From Christensenella sp034926635 (lineage in GTDB: Bacteria; Bacillota; Clostridia; Christensenellales; Christensenellaceae): a stretch of 64,000 nt of DNA. The notes beneath the pieces are model-generated. The model was not told where the DNA came from, did not search any database, and saw nothing but the letters and a program-made list of their open reading frames with translations. The position numbers and the translations under genes were made by a program. Positions 48,904 through 56,449 of this stretch are shown here, one piece after another (position 1 is the stretch's first letter; every line of letters starts with the position of its first letter). The stretch covers positions 1 to 64,000 of the forward strand of contig JAYFQX010000019.1 in the NCBI GenBank assembly GCA_034926635.1, in the 5' to 3' direction.

Positions 48904-49863
48904 TTATTGCGCATGTTTTTCCAGCATTGCCGCGCCGATAATCCCCGCGTCATTGCCAAGCTGTGCTAAAATCACCTTCGGTCTGCCGATCTCCGCTGCT
49001 GCAAACACAGTATCAGCCATCTTCTCGTTGAGCGGATCCAGCAAATATGCCCCCTGCGCCGAGATCCCGCCGCCCATAATCACGACCTGCGGGCGGAACA
49101 ACGTCACAAGGCTGCCAATTCCCGCGGCAAGATAAGAAGTATAACGATCTACCACGGCAAGCGCCACGCGATCACCCTGCTTTGCCGCGTCGAACACAGT
49201 TTTTCCGTTGATTTTATTTTCATCGCCACTGCACAGCGCAGCAATCAAGCTTTCCGGATGCTCCGCCATCGCCTCTTTTGTCTGGCGGATGAGCGCTGTT
49301 GCCGAGCCATAAGACTCAAAACAACCTTTTTTGCCACATGTACAGCGCACACCATCCATCACCAGCATGGTATGTCCCGGCTCGCAGCCCATTTTATCAG
49401 CACCAGTAAAAATACGTTTGTTTAAGATCACACCGCCGCCAACGCCCGTCCCGAGGGTGATCATCAGCGCGTTTTCATACTCGCGCGCCGCGCCGCCAAG
49501 CACTTCTCCGAGAGCCGCGCAATCTGCGTCGTTGTTGATATACAAAGGCAGCGCAGTATGCTTTGCAAGCTCCGCACGCAAAGGTGCGTTGTGCCAGCCC
49601 ATATTGTTAACATGCGCGACCAGCCCGGTTTTCGGGTTTTCACTGCTGGGCGTTCCCACGCCGAGCGAAGAAAATTCTTCTTCCCGCATCCCCGCCTTTT
49701 CTGCAGCCATTCTGGCAGCGCGCGCCATATCGGCGACCACTTCTTCAAAAGGACGGCTTCCTCCCGTCGGGATGCTGACCTTTTCTATCAAGCGATAAGT
49801 TTCGTCTACAACGCCCGCCGCAATGTTTGTGCCGCCTAAATCAATTCCAAGATAATATTTCAC
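48904..49863 (-). CDS. ROK family sugar kinase
   Basis: The 319-residue protein has the ATP phosphate loop DLGGTNIAAGVVD, the catalytic Asp region INNDADCAALGE, and the ROK zinc motif CTCGKKGCFE preceded by the conserved GH of CEPGHTML. It phosphorylates a hexose or N-acetylhexosamine such as glucose, ManNAc or GlcNAc at C6. The nearby NanE epimerase favours an amino-sugar kinase, but the glucokinase subgroup is equally possible. The start codon is GTG at 49863 with a GGAGG site. It has its own promoter within the gap after manA. Confidence 0.92.
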   Translation of the reverse strand: MKYYLGIDLGGTNIAAGVVDETYRLIEKVSIPTGGSRPFEEVVADMARAARMAAEKAGMREEEFSSLGVGTPSSENPKTGLVAHVNNMGWHNAPLRAELAKHTALPLYINNDADCAALGEVLGGAAREYENALMITLGTGVGGGVILNKRIFTGADKMGCEPGHTMLVMDGVRCTCGKKGCFESYGSATALIRQTKEAMAEHPESLIAALCSGDENKINGKTVFDAAKQGDRVALAVVDRYTSYLAAGIGSLVTLFRPQVVIMGGGISAQGAYLLDPLNEKMADTVFAAAEIGRPKVILAQLGNDAGIIGAAMLEKHAQ

Positions 49864-49895
49864 ACGCGCCTCCAGCTTTTTACATCTTTTTCAAT

Positions 49896-49933
49896 ATTTT
49901 ACAATAAATATCAAATTTATTCAAGTATGATCA
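49896..49933 (-). promoter_or_regulatory. Promoter and operator-like site of the ROK kinase-deoR unit
   Basis: On the minus strand TTGAAT (49919-49924), 17 bp and TAAAAT (49896-49901) precede the ROK GTG start. TATCAAATTT (49910-49919) lies in the spacer and TGATCA (49929-49934) just upstream; both resemble the palindrome before nanE. Confidence 0.55.
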
Positions 49934-49957
49934 AAATGTTTTTTGCGGACTGCGCCT

Positions 49958-50920
49958 TCAAACCGTGGTGTGGATCAGCGCACAAGCGCCCTCGATCCGC
50001 GCCTCGCCGCTGGCCGCCGGGAGAAAAAGGCTATCCCCCACGTGGAACGCAACCGATTCCGCGCCGCAGAAAACCGTGCCGCTTCCCTCAATGATCAAAA
50101 GCGAAACAAAGCTTTTATCTGTTACATCAATTCTGTATTCTTTTTCAATATCCAACCGAACGGCAGCAAAATATTTACATGCCGCGAGCCTGCGTTCTCT
50201 TACACCGGGGGCAATTTCTTCCGCCGCGCCGCCTATATATGCCTGTTTGGAGGGCGAAAGCCGGCTGACTTGCGCGGCTTTTTCCACATGCAGCTCCCGC
50301 AGATTTCCCGCAGCGTCTCTTCTGCCGTAATCATATACGCGGTACGTGGTGTTGGAATTCTGCTGAATTTCACAAATCCGGATCCCCGCGCCAATGGCGT
50401 GCACGGTTCCCGCCTGAATAAAAAAGACATCCCCTTTTTTCACAGGCACTTCATTCAAAAGACTGCAAAAGGTTTCCTTCCGCACTGCTTCCATAAACTC
50501 TTCTTTGGTCACATCACGCTTCATGCCAAAATACAGCGACGCGCCCGGATCGCAATCCAGCACATACCAAACCTCTGTTTTCCCATATTCGCCTTCATTT
50601 TTCAGCGCGTACGCATCATCAGGGTGTACCTGCACGGAAAGCGGCTGCGCTGCGTCTATCAGTTTGATCAAGACAGGAAAACGGTCAAAGTCAGCGCAAT
50701 CCGTTCCCCATGCGGCTCTTCCCAATTTTGAGAGATAATCGCCAAAGGAAAGCCCAGCAAAATGCCCATCCGCAACCACGCTCTGCCCGTCCGGATGCGT
50801 GGAGAGCTCCCAGCTTTCCGCAAGCGGCGTTATCTCCGTTTCCTTCCCGTACATCGTCCGAAGCGCGTTTCCGCCCCATAAATAATCCTTAAAAGCCGGT
50901 TTCAATTTAATAATGCCCAT
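49958..50920 (-). CDS. manA: Mannose-6-phosphate isomerase, class I
   Basis: The enzyme interconverts mannose-6-phosphate and fructose-6-phosphate with zinc. The 320-residue protein has KDYLWGGNALRTMYGKE at the start, the zinc motif QVHPDDAYA with the following Glu/Lys region YGKTEVWYVLD, and the second His in VHAIGAG. The short form is typical of Firmicutes. ATG 50920 is chosen for its GGAG site and family-like start MGIIKLKPAFKDYLWGG. It lies upstream of the ROK kinase, fitting a sugar-phosphate catabolic unit. Confidence 0.94.
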   Translation of the reverse strand: MGIIKLKPAFKDYLWGGNALRTMYGKETEITPLAESWELSTHPDGQSVVADGHFAGLSFGDYLSKLGRAAWGTDCADFDRFPVLIKLIDAAQPLSVQVHPDDAYALKNEGEYGKTEVWYVLDCDPGASLYFGMKRDVTKEEFMEAVRKETFCSLLNEVPVKKGDVFFIQAGTVHAIGAGIRICEIQQNSNTTYRVYDYGRRDAAGNLRELHVEKAAQVSRLSPSKQAYIGGAAEEIAPGVRERRLAACKYFAAVRLDIEKEYRIDVTDKSFVSLLIIEGSGTVFCGAESVAFHVGDSLFLPAASGEARIEGACALIHTTV

Positions 50921-50966
50921 ATCCGCAGACTCCTTTTCATTATGATTGTCTGACCCCATTGTAATG

Positions 50967-50997
50967 AAAAGCCGCCTGCTTTGTCAAATCAGACGGC
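50967..50997 (-). terminator. Terminator upstream of manA
   Basis: On the minus strand an 8-bp stem GCCGTCTG/CAGGCGGC (50990-50997 with 50971-50978) is followed by four U residues. It would end transcripts coming from the NUDIX gene side before manA. Confidence 0.6.
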
Positions 50998-51325
50998 ACC
51001 GGGCAATCCTTTTTTAGCGCCCAGTCATTTCTTCAAGTCGTTTTCCCCATTTTCCCATAAGCTTCTCTCATCAAAATATCGCTGCCGCCAAACAAAAAAA
51101 ATCCCAGCATTCCCCTTTTTTGACGCGGATTCCCGGTTTGATATTAACAGAGGATACCTGTGACATTGCGATCGGCAAAACTGCCGGATAGGGCATATAA
51201 ACTTAGGCATTGCAGCCTCGCTGAACAGTTACGGCAATCTATGATGCGTTATTGCTCACGCTCTATGATTTTTTGGTGTAACGGTCCCGCTTCTTATTAC
51301 GCCGGCTAAACAGTTTTTAGCTGTT
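50998..51325. other. Non-coding stretch between NUDIX and manA genes
   Basis: No gene can be supported here. A 61-codon minus-strand frame (51025-51210) has no ribosome site or family features. A simple AAACAG-N7-CTGTTT hairpin at about 51308-51326 directly after the NUDIX stop may protect the mRNA end; it lacks a U tract. The remainder looks like decayed sequence. Confidence 0.4.
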
Positions 51326-51847
51326 TCAGCGCAGAACATGCGGCAATAAAAATGATTCTTTCCAGGGCTCCGCCATCCATTGCGGCGGCTCTCGTTTTAT
51401 GTTGTCCCGCACGAGCCTTTCCGAAAGCTCCCACAGCGCCGTGTTCTGATCTGGCATTTTCACTACGGCGTCCGCCTGCTCAAAAGGCATCCACGCAAAG
51501 CAAAGGTGCTCCTCCGAAAGCTTGATCTCTCCTTCATAAGGCATTCCAAAAAAGTACATGGGCAAAACAACAACATCTTTTCCCCAGGCGTCCGTCCACT
51601 CCGGAAATACCGTGCTGCGCATCACACTGATGCTATCCAGCGGATAAAGCGGCCCCGGCATTACAATATTCCCTTCTTCCGCACATTCGCGCAAAGCGGT
51701 TTGCAGAATGCTCTCGCCTTGCTCGCCGCCCCCTGCGATCCCCTGCCATATTTCCGGCAGATCCGACCTCTGAAAAATCGCAAATTCTGTTTTTCCATTT
51801 CTTTCCCGATAGGGAAAAACATGAATGTGATATGGCATCCTGCCCAT
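51326..51847 (-). CDS. NUDIX hydrolase
   Basis: The 173-residue protein has a NUDIX box at about residues 37-59 (GGGEQGESILQTALRECAEEG) with the metal-binding REC-AEE glutamates intact; the last glycine position of the consensus is Asn. The start MPYHIHVFPYRERNGKTEFAIFQR and the tryptophan WQGIAGG resemble dATP pyrophosphohydrolase (NudB)-like members. It would hydrolyse a nucleoside diphosphate derivative to clean or signal pools. The gene follows the DUF368 gene by 15 bp and is probably cotranscribed with it. Confidence 0.9.
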   Translation of the reverse strand: MGRMPYHIHVFPYRERNGKTEFAIFQRSDLPEIWQGIAGGGEQGESILQTALRECAEEGNIVMPGPLYPLDSISVMRSTVFPEWTDAWGKDVVVLPMYFFGMPYEGEIKLSEEHLCFAWMPFEQADAVVKMPDQNTALWELSERLVRDNIKREPPQWMAEPWKESFLLPHVLR

Positions 51848-51862
51848 TTTTCTTCCTTCTCT

Positions 51863-52726
51863 CTATAATGTTTCGGCGCTGCTGCCCTGCGCCTTGTCTT
51901 TTGCATATGCTTTTGCTGTCAAAATTTTCACAGCAAAGAATGCCGCTATCCCAATGATGACTGCAGCTACAGCCTGCATGGCATTCGGCATAGAAAGTTC
52001 TTTTACTAAAACCCATACAGAGCCTGCTAAAAATCCAAAGATAACCATGTATGTTTGTGCATAAAATCGCTTCAGCAGCTTATCAAGTGCTTTTGCCGAA
52101 ACAATGATCCCGATAATAAGTCCCACGCCAAACAACACAAGCACGGCGAGGGGCCCTCTGTTTGCGACTGCTTCCATGATCGGCTGATACATTCCCATAA
52201 TAAGCAGTACAAACGTAACACTGATCCCCGGAAGGACAAGCGCCACTGCCGCAAGAAAACCCGCCAGCAGAAGCATCGCGCCGTTCATCTGCCCAATCTC
52301 CTGCACCTGCGGCGCCGGAAAAAATCCAATTCCCACTACAATTGCCGCACCAAGCAAAAAATATAACGCATACGATGGGCGGAAACGGATGATCCGTGAT
52401 TCCCGCGCCAGCATGGGTACGCTGCCTGCAATGATCCCTACGATTAAAAACGTAACAATAAATGTATAACTCTCATAGAGTGTGAGAATAGGGTTCGCAA
52501 GTAATGCTACTCCTAAAAGACCGCCTACAGCTACGCGCAATAAAAAGAAAATGTTTTTCTTAAACTCCTTGCGCAAATTGCCTACGGCATGCAGCAGCCT
52601 TGCATAAATTCCAAGAATGATCGCGACTGTTCCGCCGCTGCAACCGGGGATCAACATACTCGATCCTACTACAAAACCTTTTGCCACATCCGCCGTCATC
52701 CGTGTTGCGTCTTTTTTGTTTATCAT
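51863..52726 (-). CDS. DUF368 family membrane protein (PopT-like polyprenyl-phosphate transporter)
   Basis: The 287-residue protein has eight to nine membrane segments and the two inverted DUF368 signatures: AKGFVVGSSMLIPGCSGGT near the start and AAVALVLPGISVTFVLLIMG in the middle. Members of this family have been shown to recycle undecaprenyl phosphate across the membrane for cell-wall synthesis. The ribosome site before ATG 52726 is weak; ATG 52699 is an alternative that would remove nine residues. The adjacent NUDIX gene may form an operon with it. Confidence 0.9.
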   Translation of the reverse strand: MINKKDATRMTADVAKGFVVGSSMLIPGCSGGTVAIILGIYARLLHAVGNLRKEFKKNIFFLLRVAVGGLLGVALLANPILTLYESYTFIVTFLIVGIIAGSVPMLARESRIIRFRPSYALYFLLGAAIVVGIGFFPAPQVQEIGQMNGAMLLLAGFLAAVALVLPGISVTFVLLIMGMYQPIMEAVANRGPLAVLVLFGVGLIIGIIVSAKALDKLLKRFYAQTYMVIFGFLAGSVWVLVKELSMPNAMQAVAAVIIGIAAFFAVKILTAKAYAKDKAQGSSAETL

Positions 52727-52937
52727 TATTATTTATCGATTCCTTTACTGTTTTAACTATGGTTATCTGTTCCCGCATAAAATACCGGAAATGAATGTAT
52801 TATACCACATTGCACACCCATGCAAAACATAATTTACAGGAAAATAATTCTTTCTTCCCGCATATACAGACCCCCACAGGCGTTATATAATAAAAATAAG
52901 TTTTGCGCCCAAAACTAGATTGCAAGGAGGATTTCTC

Positions 52938-53639
52938 ATGAAAAAAATAGACAGGCTCTGTGCCTTTACTGACGGCGTTTACGCCATTGCGATCACACTG
53001 CTGATCTTCAGCGTAACGCTGCACAACACACAGGAAGTATTCAATGACACCGCAGCGCGCGAGCTCCTGCGCAATATTATGATGTATGCCATTGGGTTTA
53101 TCGGCATTGCCATGCTTTGGTTTTCCAATCACCGCACCTACGCGCACATCACGTGTTACCGTGCAAAGCTTGGCAACCTTACCATGATCCACCTGTTTTT
53201 TGTGGTGCTGATCCCCGCTATGACAAGCATCACCATCCGGTATGAAGGGCAGCTTTTGCCAAACCTGTTTTATATTGGTGCATATCTCGGTGCCATGCTC
53301 TCTCAAAAGGCTACGGCTGTTTATTTGTTTCATAACAAAATGTTGGATGATATGCAGAACGAAAAAAAAGAAGACCTGTACGACACCATCTATCAATGGG
53401 TCGTAAACGGTTATATTTGCGGTGCTGTCGTTTTTGTTTTTCTTTCCCCCTGGCTCAGCATGACAATCCTCATCGGCGGGATGATTTTTGCTGCATGGCT
53501 CCGCTCTTATTTCCGCAAAAAACACAGCCTGCAGGAAACAGACACGGTTTCCGGGGGTGACCGCGCAGCTTCGCAGCAACAAATTGAAGCGTTAATCAGT
53601 CAACTAAAAAAACTGCAAAAAAACACAGGGGATCAATGA
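52938..53639 (+). CDS. TMEM175 (DUF1211) family potassium channel-like protein
   Basis: The 233-residue membrane protein begins with the family pore motif RLCAFTDGVYAIAITLLIF (the (F)SDG element of bacterial TMEM175, here FTDG), followed by about six helices (MLWFSNHRTYAHI is also conserved). Bacterial TMEM175 proteins form tetrameric potassium-permeable channels. ATG 52938 has a perfect AAGGAGG site seven bases upstream. The C-terminus ends in a charged glutamine-rich helix likely to be a coiled coil. It is a single gene; its stop codon lies within the loop of its own terminator. Confidence 0.9.
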   Translation: MKKIDRLCAFTDGVYAIAITLLIFSVTLHNTQEVFNDTAARELLRNIMMYAIGFIGIAMLWFSNHRTYAHITCYRAKLGNLTMIHLFFVVLIPAMTSITIRYEGQLLPNLFYIGAYLGAMLSQKATAVYLFHNKMLDDMQNEKKEDLYDTIYQWVVNGYICGAVVFVFLSPWLSMTILIGGMIFAAWLRSYFRKKHSLQETDTVSGGDRAASQQQIEALISQLKKLQKNTGDQ

Positions 53640-53650
53640 CCCCTGTGTTT
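53621..53650. terminator. Terminator overlapping the ends of TMEM175 and yjdF genes
   Basis: An 11-bp perfect stem AAACACAGGGG/CCCCTGTGTTT with a 8-9 nt loop carries flanking A and T tracts. The TMEM175 stop (53637-53639) falls in the loop and the yjdF stop (53633-53635) in the same loop on the other strand, so the two convergent genes share and overlap a single bidirectional terminator. Confidence 0.85.
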
Positions 53651-54052
53651 TTCCTTTCGTTTTTGCTGCCGCAACGCAAATTGTTTCTGCACTTCTGCCT
53701 CACGCCGCTCGCGTGCAGCTATATGCCGCGCTGCTTTGCTCTGCTCCTGCATCAGCTTTAAAGCCTGCTGTGCTTTTGTCCCGATGACGTTTTTTTGCAT
53801 TTTCCTGCTCACTGCACGCTGCATCCGTTTTGGATTGCCGTACAGCCCCGTTTTTTCCGGTGACGGCTGCGTTGGTCCAAACCGAAGCTGCAACTGGTTT
53901 TTTAACAGAAAACCAAATACCTCATAATCCTTTGGCTCTGCTCCAAACACAATTTTGCACGCGCAATACCGCCCGCCTTCCTCGCGTTCCAGCAATGCTG
54001 CCCAAAAAGGATCATCAAAAAACACCGTCAGTGTCAGCATAATGACAGCCAT
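53633..54052 (-). CDS. yjdF: YjdF family protein (DUF2992)
   Basis: The 139-residue protein matches YjdF: LTVFFDDPFWAALLEREE at the start, CACKIVFGAEPKDYEVFGFLL in the middle, the NPKRMQRAVSRKM motif and a strongly basic helical C-terminus (KAARHIAARERREAEVQKQF). The molecular role of YjdF is not known; its gene is the classic target of a riboswitch that binds azaaromatic compounds. ATG 54052 follows AAAGGAGG. The matching riboswitch-like leader lies immediately upstream. Confidence 0.92.
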   Translation of the reverse strand: MAVIMLTLTVFFDDPFWAALLEREEGGRYCACKIVFGAEPKDYEVFGFLLKNQLQLRFGPTQPSPEKTGLYGNPKRMQRAVSRKMQKNVIGTKAQQALKLMQEQSKAARHIAARERREAEVQKQFALRQQKRKEKHRGH

Positions 54053-54059
54053 AACGATT

Positions 54060-54155
54060 CCTCCTTTCCTATTGCCACGCGCAAAGAACGGACAACCAAG
54101 GAGGCAGGTTACTGACGGCTTTCGCCGCGTCCGGACTACCGACCGGAGCTGTGTT
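54060..54155 (-). ncRNA. yjdF-type riboswitch leader
   Basis: The minus-strand leader directly before yjdF contains CTCCGGTCGGTAGTCCGGA, the hairpin CGGCGAAAGCCG, GGTTGTCCGTTCTTTG and a ribosome site (GGAAAGGAGG) at the end, in the order I associate with the yjdF RNA motif. The ribosome site would be part of the last element, so control of translation initiation is likely. The assignment rests on gene context and remembered consensus, not on a covariance-model search. Confidence 0.75.
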
Positions 54156-54268
54156 TTTATCTTCACGTTTTTTTCGGCGCAAAACTGCGCTATACAGCAA
54201 TATTCATTTGAACACGGCTTCATCATATCACGGTGCGTACGCCCTATGCAAATTTTTCTTAAACACCT

Positions 54269-55141
54269 TTAGCATAAAACCATCGCAAGCGTTCCCGCTG
54301 CAATCAATAGCAAACCAAAAACCGCCCGCTTGGAAAGCTTCTCTTTTAAAAATATCACAGCAAAAACAACCGTTACCACAATACTCAATTTATCTACGGG
54401 CACTACGACGCTGGCAGGGCCACCCTGCAGCGCATGATAATAGCATAGCCACGACGCGCCTGTTGCAACGCCCGACAAAATCAAAAAAAGCCAATCATGT
54501 TTTGTAATGTTGTTCAATCCTTTTCCCGTTCGCGTCACGCCTACCATCAGCCATGCAAAAGCAAGCACCACAACCGTACGGATTGCCGTACCAAGGTTGG
54601 ATTCCACATTCTGAATCCCTATTTTCCCAAAAATCGCTGTCATGCTTGCAAAAACGGCAGACAGAACGGCAAACAACAGCCACGATCTACTTTTATCGGA
54701 TTCGGCTTCCTCGCTTTTTCCCGCATTTTTCTTTACCATCAGCAGCGTCCCTGCGCCGATCGCCGCCAGCCCTAAAATCTTGCCTAAGGTTACCGGCTCT
54801 CCAAAAAACAAAAATGCCAAAACCACAGTGAGGATAATGCTGGATTTATCCACCGGCGCGACTTTGCTGACGCTGCCAAGCTGCAATGCCTTAAAATAAC
54901 AAAGCCACGACGCGCCCGTCATCATGCCCGATAAAACCAAAAACAAAAGCGTTATACCGCTGATCTGTCCCATTTCATCCTGCGACCCCACAAAGAAAAC
55001 CATCCCCCACGCAAAAATAAGCACAACAACCGTACGGATTGCCGTCGCAAGCGTAGAGTTTACATTCTTCATGCCAATCTTTGCAAGAATTGCCGTCATT
55101 CCGGCAAACAGCGCCGAACCCAGCGCAAAAAGCAGCCACAT
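54269..55141 (-). CDS. EamA (DMT) family transporter with internal duplication
   Basis: The 290-residue protein has ten membrane helices in two homologous halves. The halves are strikingly alike: WLLFALGSALFAGMTAILAK (about 2-21) and WLLFAVLSAVFASMTAIFGK (154-173), LATAIRTVVVLIFAW and LGTAIRTVVVLAFAW, and GASWLCYFKALQLG and GASWLCYYHALQGG. EamA proteins export amino acids, nucleobases or other small metabolites. The gene is upstream of the yjdF leader on the same strand; it may export the compound that the riboswitch senses, but that is inference. Confidence 0.92.
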   Translation of the reverse strand: MWLLFALGSALFAGMTAILAKIGMKNVNSTLATAIRTVVVLIFAWGMVFFVGSQDEMGQISGITLLFLVLSGMMTGASWLCYFKALQLGSVSKVAPVDKSSIILTVVLAFLFFGEPVTLGKILGLAAIGAGTLLMVKKNAGKSEEAESDKSRSWLLFAVLSAVFASMTAIFGKIGIQNVESNLGTAIRTVVVLAFAWLMVGVTRTGKGLNNITKHDWLFLILSGVATGASWLCYYHALQGGPASVVVPVDKLSIVVTVVFAVIFLKEKLSKRAVFGLLLIAAGTLAMVLC

Positions 55142-55239
55142 ATTGATTCACCTAATCCTTTTTTGTCAACAGCGCAATGCTTCTTTTGAGTATAGCACAG
55201 CGGCTTCCTTCCTGCCGCCTGTCTCTTGTAAAATATAAG

Positions 55240-55274
55240 AAAAAACCGCAGGTCATTGGTTTGCCTTGCGGTTT
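55240..55274 (-). terminator. Terminator of the prepilin-like gene
   Basis: On the minus strand an 8-bp stem AAACCGCA/TGCGGTTT (55243-55250 with 55267-55274) is followed by U residues, 32 bp after the prepilin-like stop codon. Confidence 0.75.
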
Positions 55275-55305
55275 CCGTCTTCATGGATTCACATAACCAC
55301 TTTTT

Positions 55306-56088
55306 TTAACTTACCTGAAAAGTGGTTTGATCAATAATATTATAAGTTTTGCTCTTACCGTCCGTTCCTTTTTCCGTCCAGGATTTAATTTTGGCAGTCC
55401 CCGTCTTCATTTCCCCTGTTACGCTGTTGTATTGATATACCGTTACCTGGTCGCCCGCTTTTAAGGTATTTACATCGTTTTCCGTCCAATAAACGTCGAG
55501 ATTATCTTTTCCCGCTTTATAAATCTTCCAGCTTTTATTTGTTAAATCCACACCGAGCGCATCCTGCAGCTCCTTGGAAATTGCCGGCGCAACCGCACCC
55601 GTATGCGTTGCACTGGAATCAATCGACTTTCCAACCGCTTTGCCATTAAAATAATTCTTTACCGTATCCAGTCCTGCAAGCGTTTTCATGGCTTTTTCCG
55701 GCGTAACCTGCGTGTGGCTACCATGAAGATCGCAGGTGATCGTCAAGGTGCTGTACATATCAACTTCACACTTATATTTTCCTCCCGCAGGGCATACTCC
55801 GATAATCGTATCGTCTGTCATGCTTTTCCCCGGGAACATCGTATCTACGGTCTCTTTTAAAATAGTAAGCTTATCTTTTCCGCTTCCTTTCGCGGTTTCT
55901 ACCGCGCTTTGTGTTTGATACGCACGCATAATGCTGTCTATATTGGTGTCGCACACCGATTTTTGGCCTTCCTGAATATAGCTGACCATGGACGGAAGCA
56001 ATATCGCTGCCAAAACCGCGATAATCGCAATCACGATAATCAGTTCGATCAACGTAAATCCTTTTTTATTCGCTGCGTCTTTTTCCAT
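55306..56088 (-). CDS. Orphan type IV prepilin-like/pseudopilin protein
   Basis: The 260-residue protein has a short basic leader and a class III signal: KKG cut before FTLIELIIVIAIIAVLAAILLP, with Glu at +5 of the mature protein. The remaining 220 residues are soluble, with four cysteines (CDTN, CPAG, CEVD, CDLHG) that may form disulfides. It is much larger than ComGC-type pseudopilins (about 100-110 residues). ATG 56088 has a GGAAG site and suits the promoter at 56137-56165; ATG 56121 would leave almost no leader RNA. There are no pilus ATPase, assembly or prepilin-peptidase genes in the window, so it must use machinery encoded elsewhere. Confidence 0.85.
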   Translation of the reverse strand: MEKDAANKKGFTLIELIIVIAIIAVLAAILLPSMVSYIQEGQKSVCDTNIDSIMRAYQTQSAVETAKGSGKDKLTILKETVDTMFPGKSMTDDTIIGVCPAGGKYKCEVDMYSTLTITCDLHGSHTQVTPEKAMKTLAGLDTVKNYFNGKAVGKSIDSSATHTGAVAPAISKELQDALGVDLTNKSWKIYKAGKDNLDVYWTENDVNTLKAGDQVTVYQYNSVTGEMKTGTAKIKSWTEKGTDGKSKTYNIIDQTTFQVS

Positions 56089-56136
56089 ATTGACACTTCC
56101 CATGCGTTTTACATTTTTCATTGTTACTCTTTTTTC

Positions 56137-56165
56137 ATTATATAATGGAACGTGTCTACATGCAA
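56137..56165 (-). promoter_or_regulatory. Promoter of the prepilin-like gene
   Basis: On the minus strand TTGCAT (56160-56165), 17 bp and TATAAT (56137-56142) lie about 49 bp before the chosen start codon. Confidence 0.65.
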
Positions 56166-56211
56166 TTTTTTCTTTTAAAAACAACATTTTTAGTCTAAAA
56201 AACCTGACCCG

Positions 56212-56283
56212 CTAAAGCATTCGGTCTTCTTTATCTCTGTAATTTTTGAGCGAAGTCTGGTTCTTAGTGGTAATGCTTCTCAT
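56212..56283 (-). CDS. Possible 23-residue small protein
   Basis: A minus-strand frame from ATG 56283 to TAG 56212 encodes 23 residues beginning MRSITTKNQTSLKNY, polar and basic. It has one of the strongest ribosome sites of the region, GGGAGAAGGA, five to nine bases before the ATG. Its start overlaps the stop of the preceding 49-residue frame (ATGA), a hallmark of coupled translation. No family is recognised, and a remnant of a larger gene is also possible. Confidence 0.35.
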   Translation of the reverse strand: MRSITTKNQTSLKNYRDKEDRML

Positions 56284-56429
56284 GATCCTTCTCCCTTTAT
56301 GATTATATTTACGGTTTTTTTGCTCACGTATGCGTCAAGAATCAGTTCTGTGGGGTTTTGGTAACGATGGCTTTGGTTTACACTCAAAACAGATACTCTT
56401 GAACGGCCTGCCATTACGTCCATATGCAT
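56280..56429 (-). CDS. Possible 49-residue small protein
   Basis: A minus-strand frame from ATG 56429 to TGA 56280 encodes 49 residues (MHMDVMAGRSRVSVL at the start, ELILDAYVSKKTVNIIIKG near the end) with balanced composition. It begins 20 bases after the hybrid kinase stop and would be read on the same mRNA. No clear ribosome site is seen. It overlaps the next small frame by four bases. It could be a genuine small gene or the tail of a lost larger one. Confidence 0.3.
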   Translation of the reverse strand: MHMDVMAGRSRVSVLSVNQSHRYQNPTELILDAYVSKKTVNIIIKGEGS

Positions 56430-56449
56430 CGGGATTCGTCTGGCGTTGC

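Noticed and set aside
51025..51210. 61-codon minus-strand frame upstream of manA
   Set aside because: There is no ribosome site or family feature, and a terminator separates it from manA.
52800..53582. 260-codon open frame on the minus strand
   Set aside because: It is antisense to the TMEM175 gene, which has an ideal ribosome site and family pore motif.
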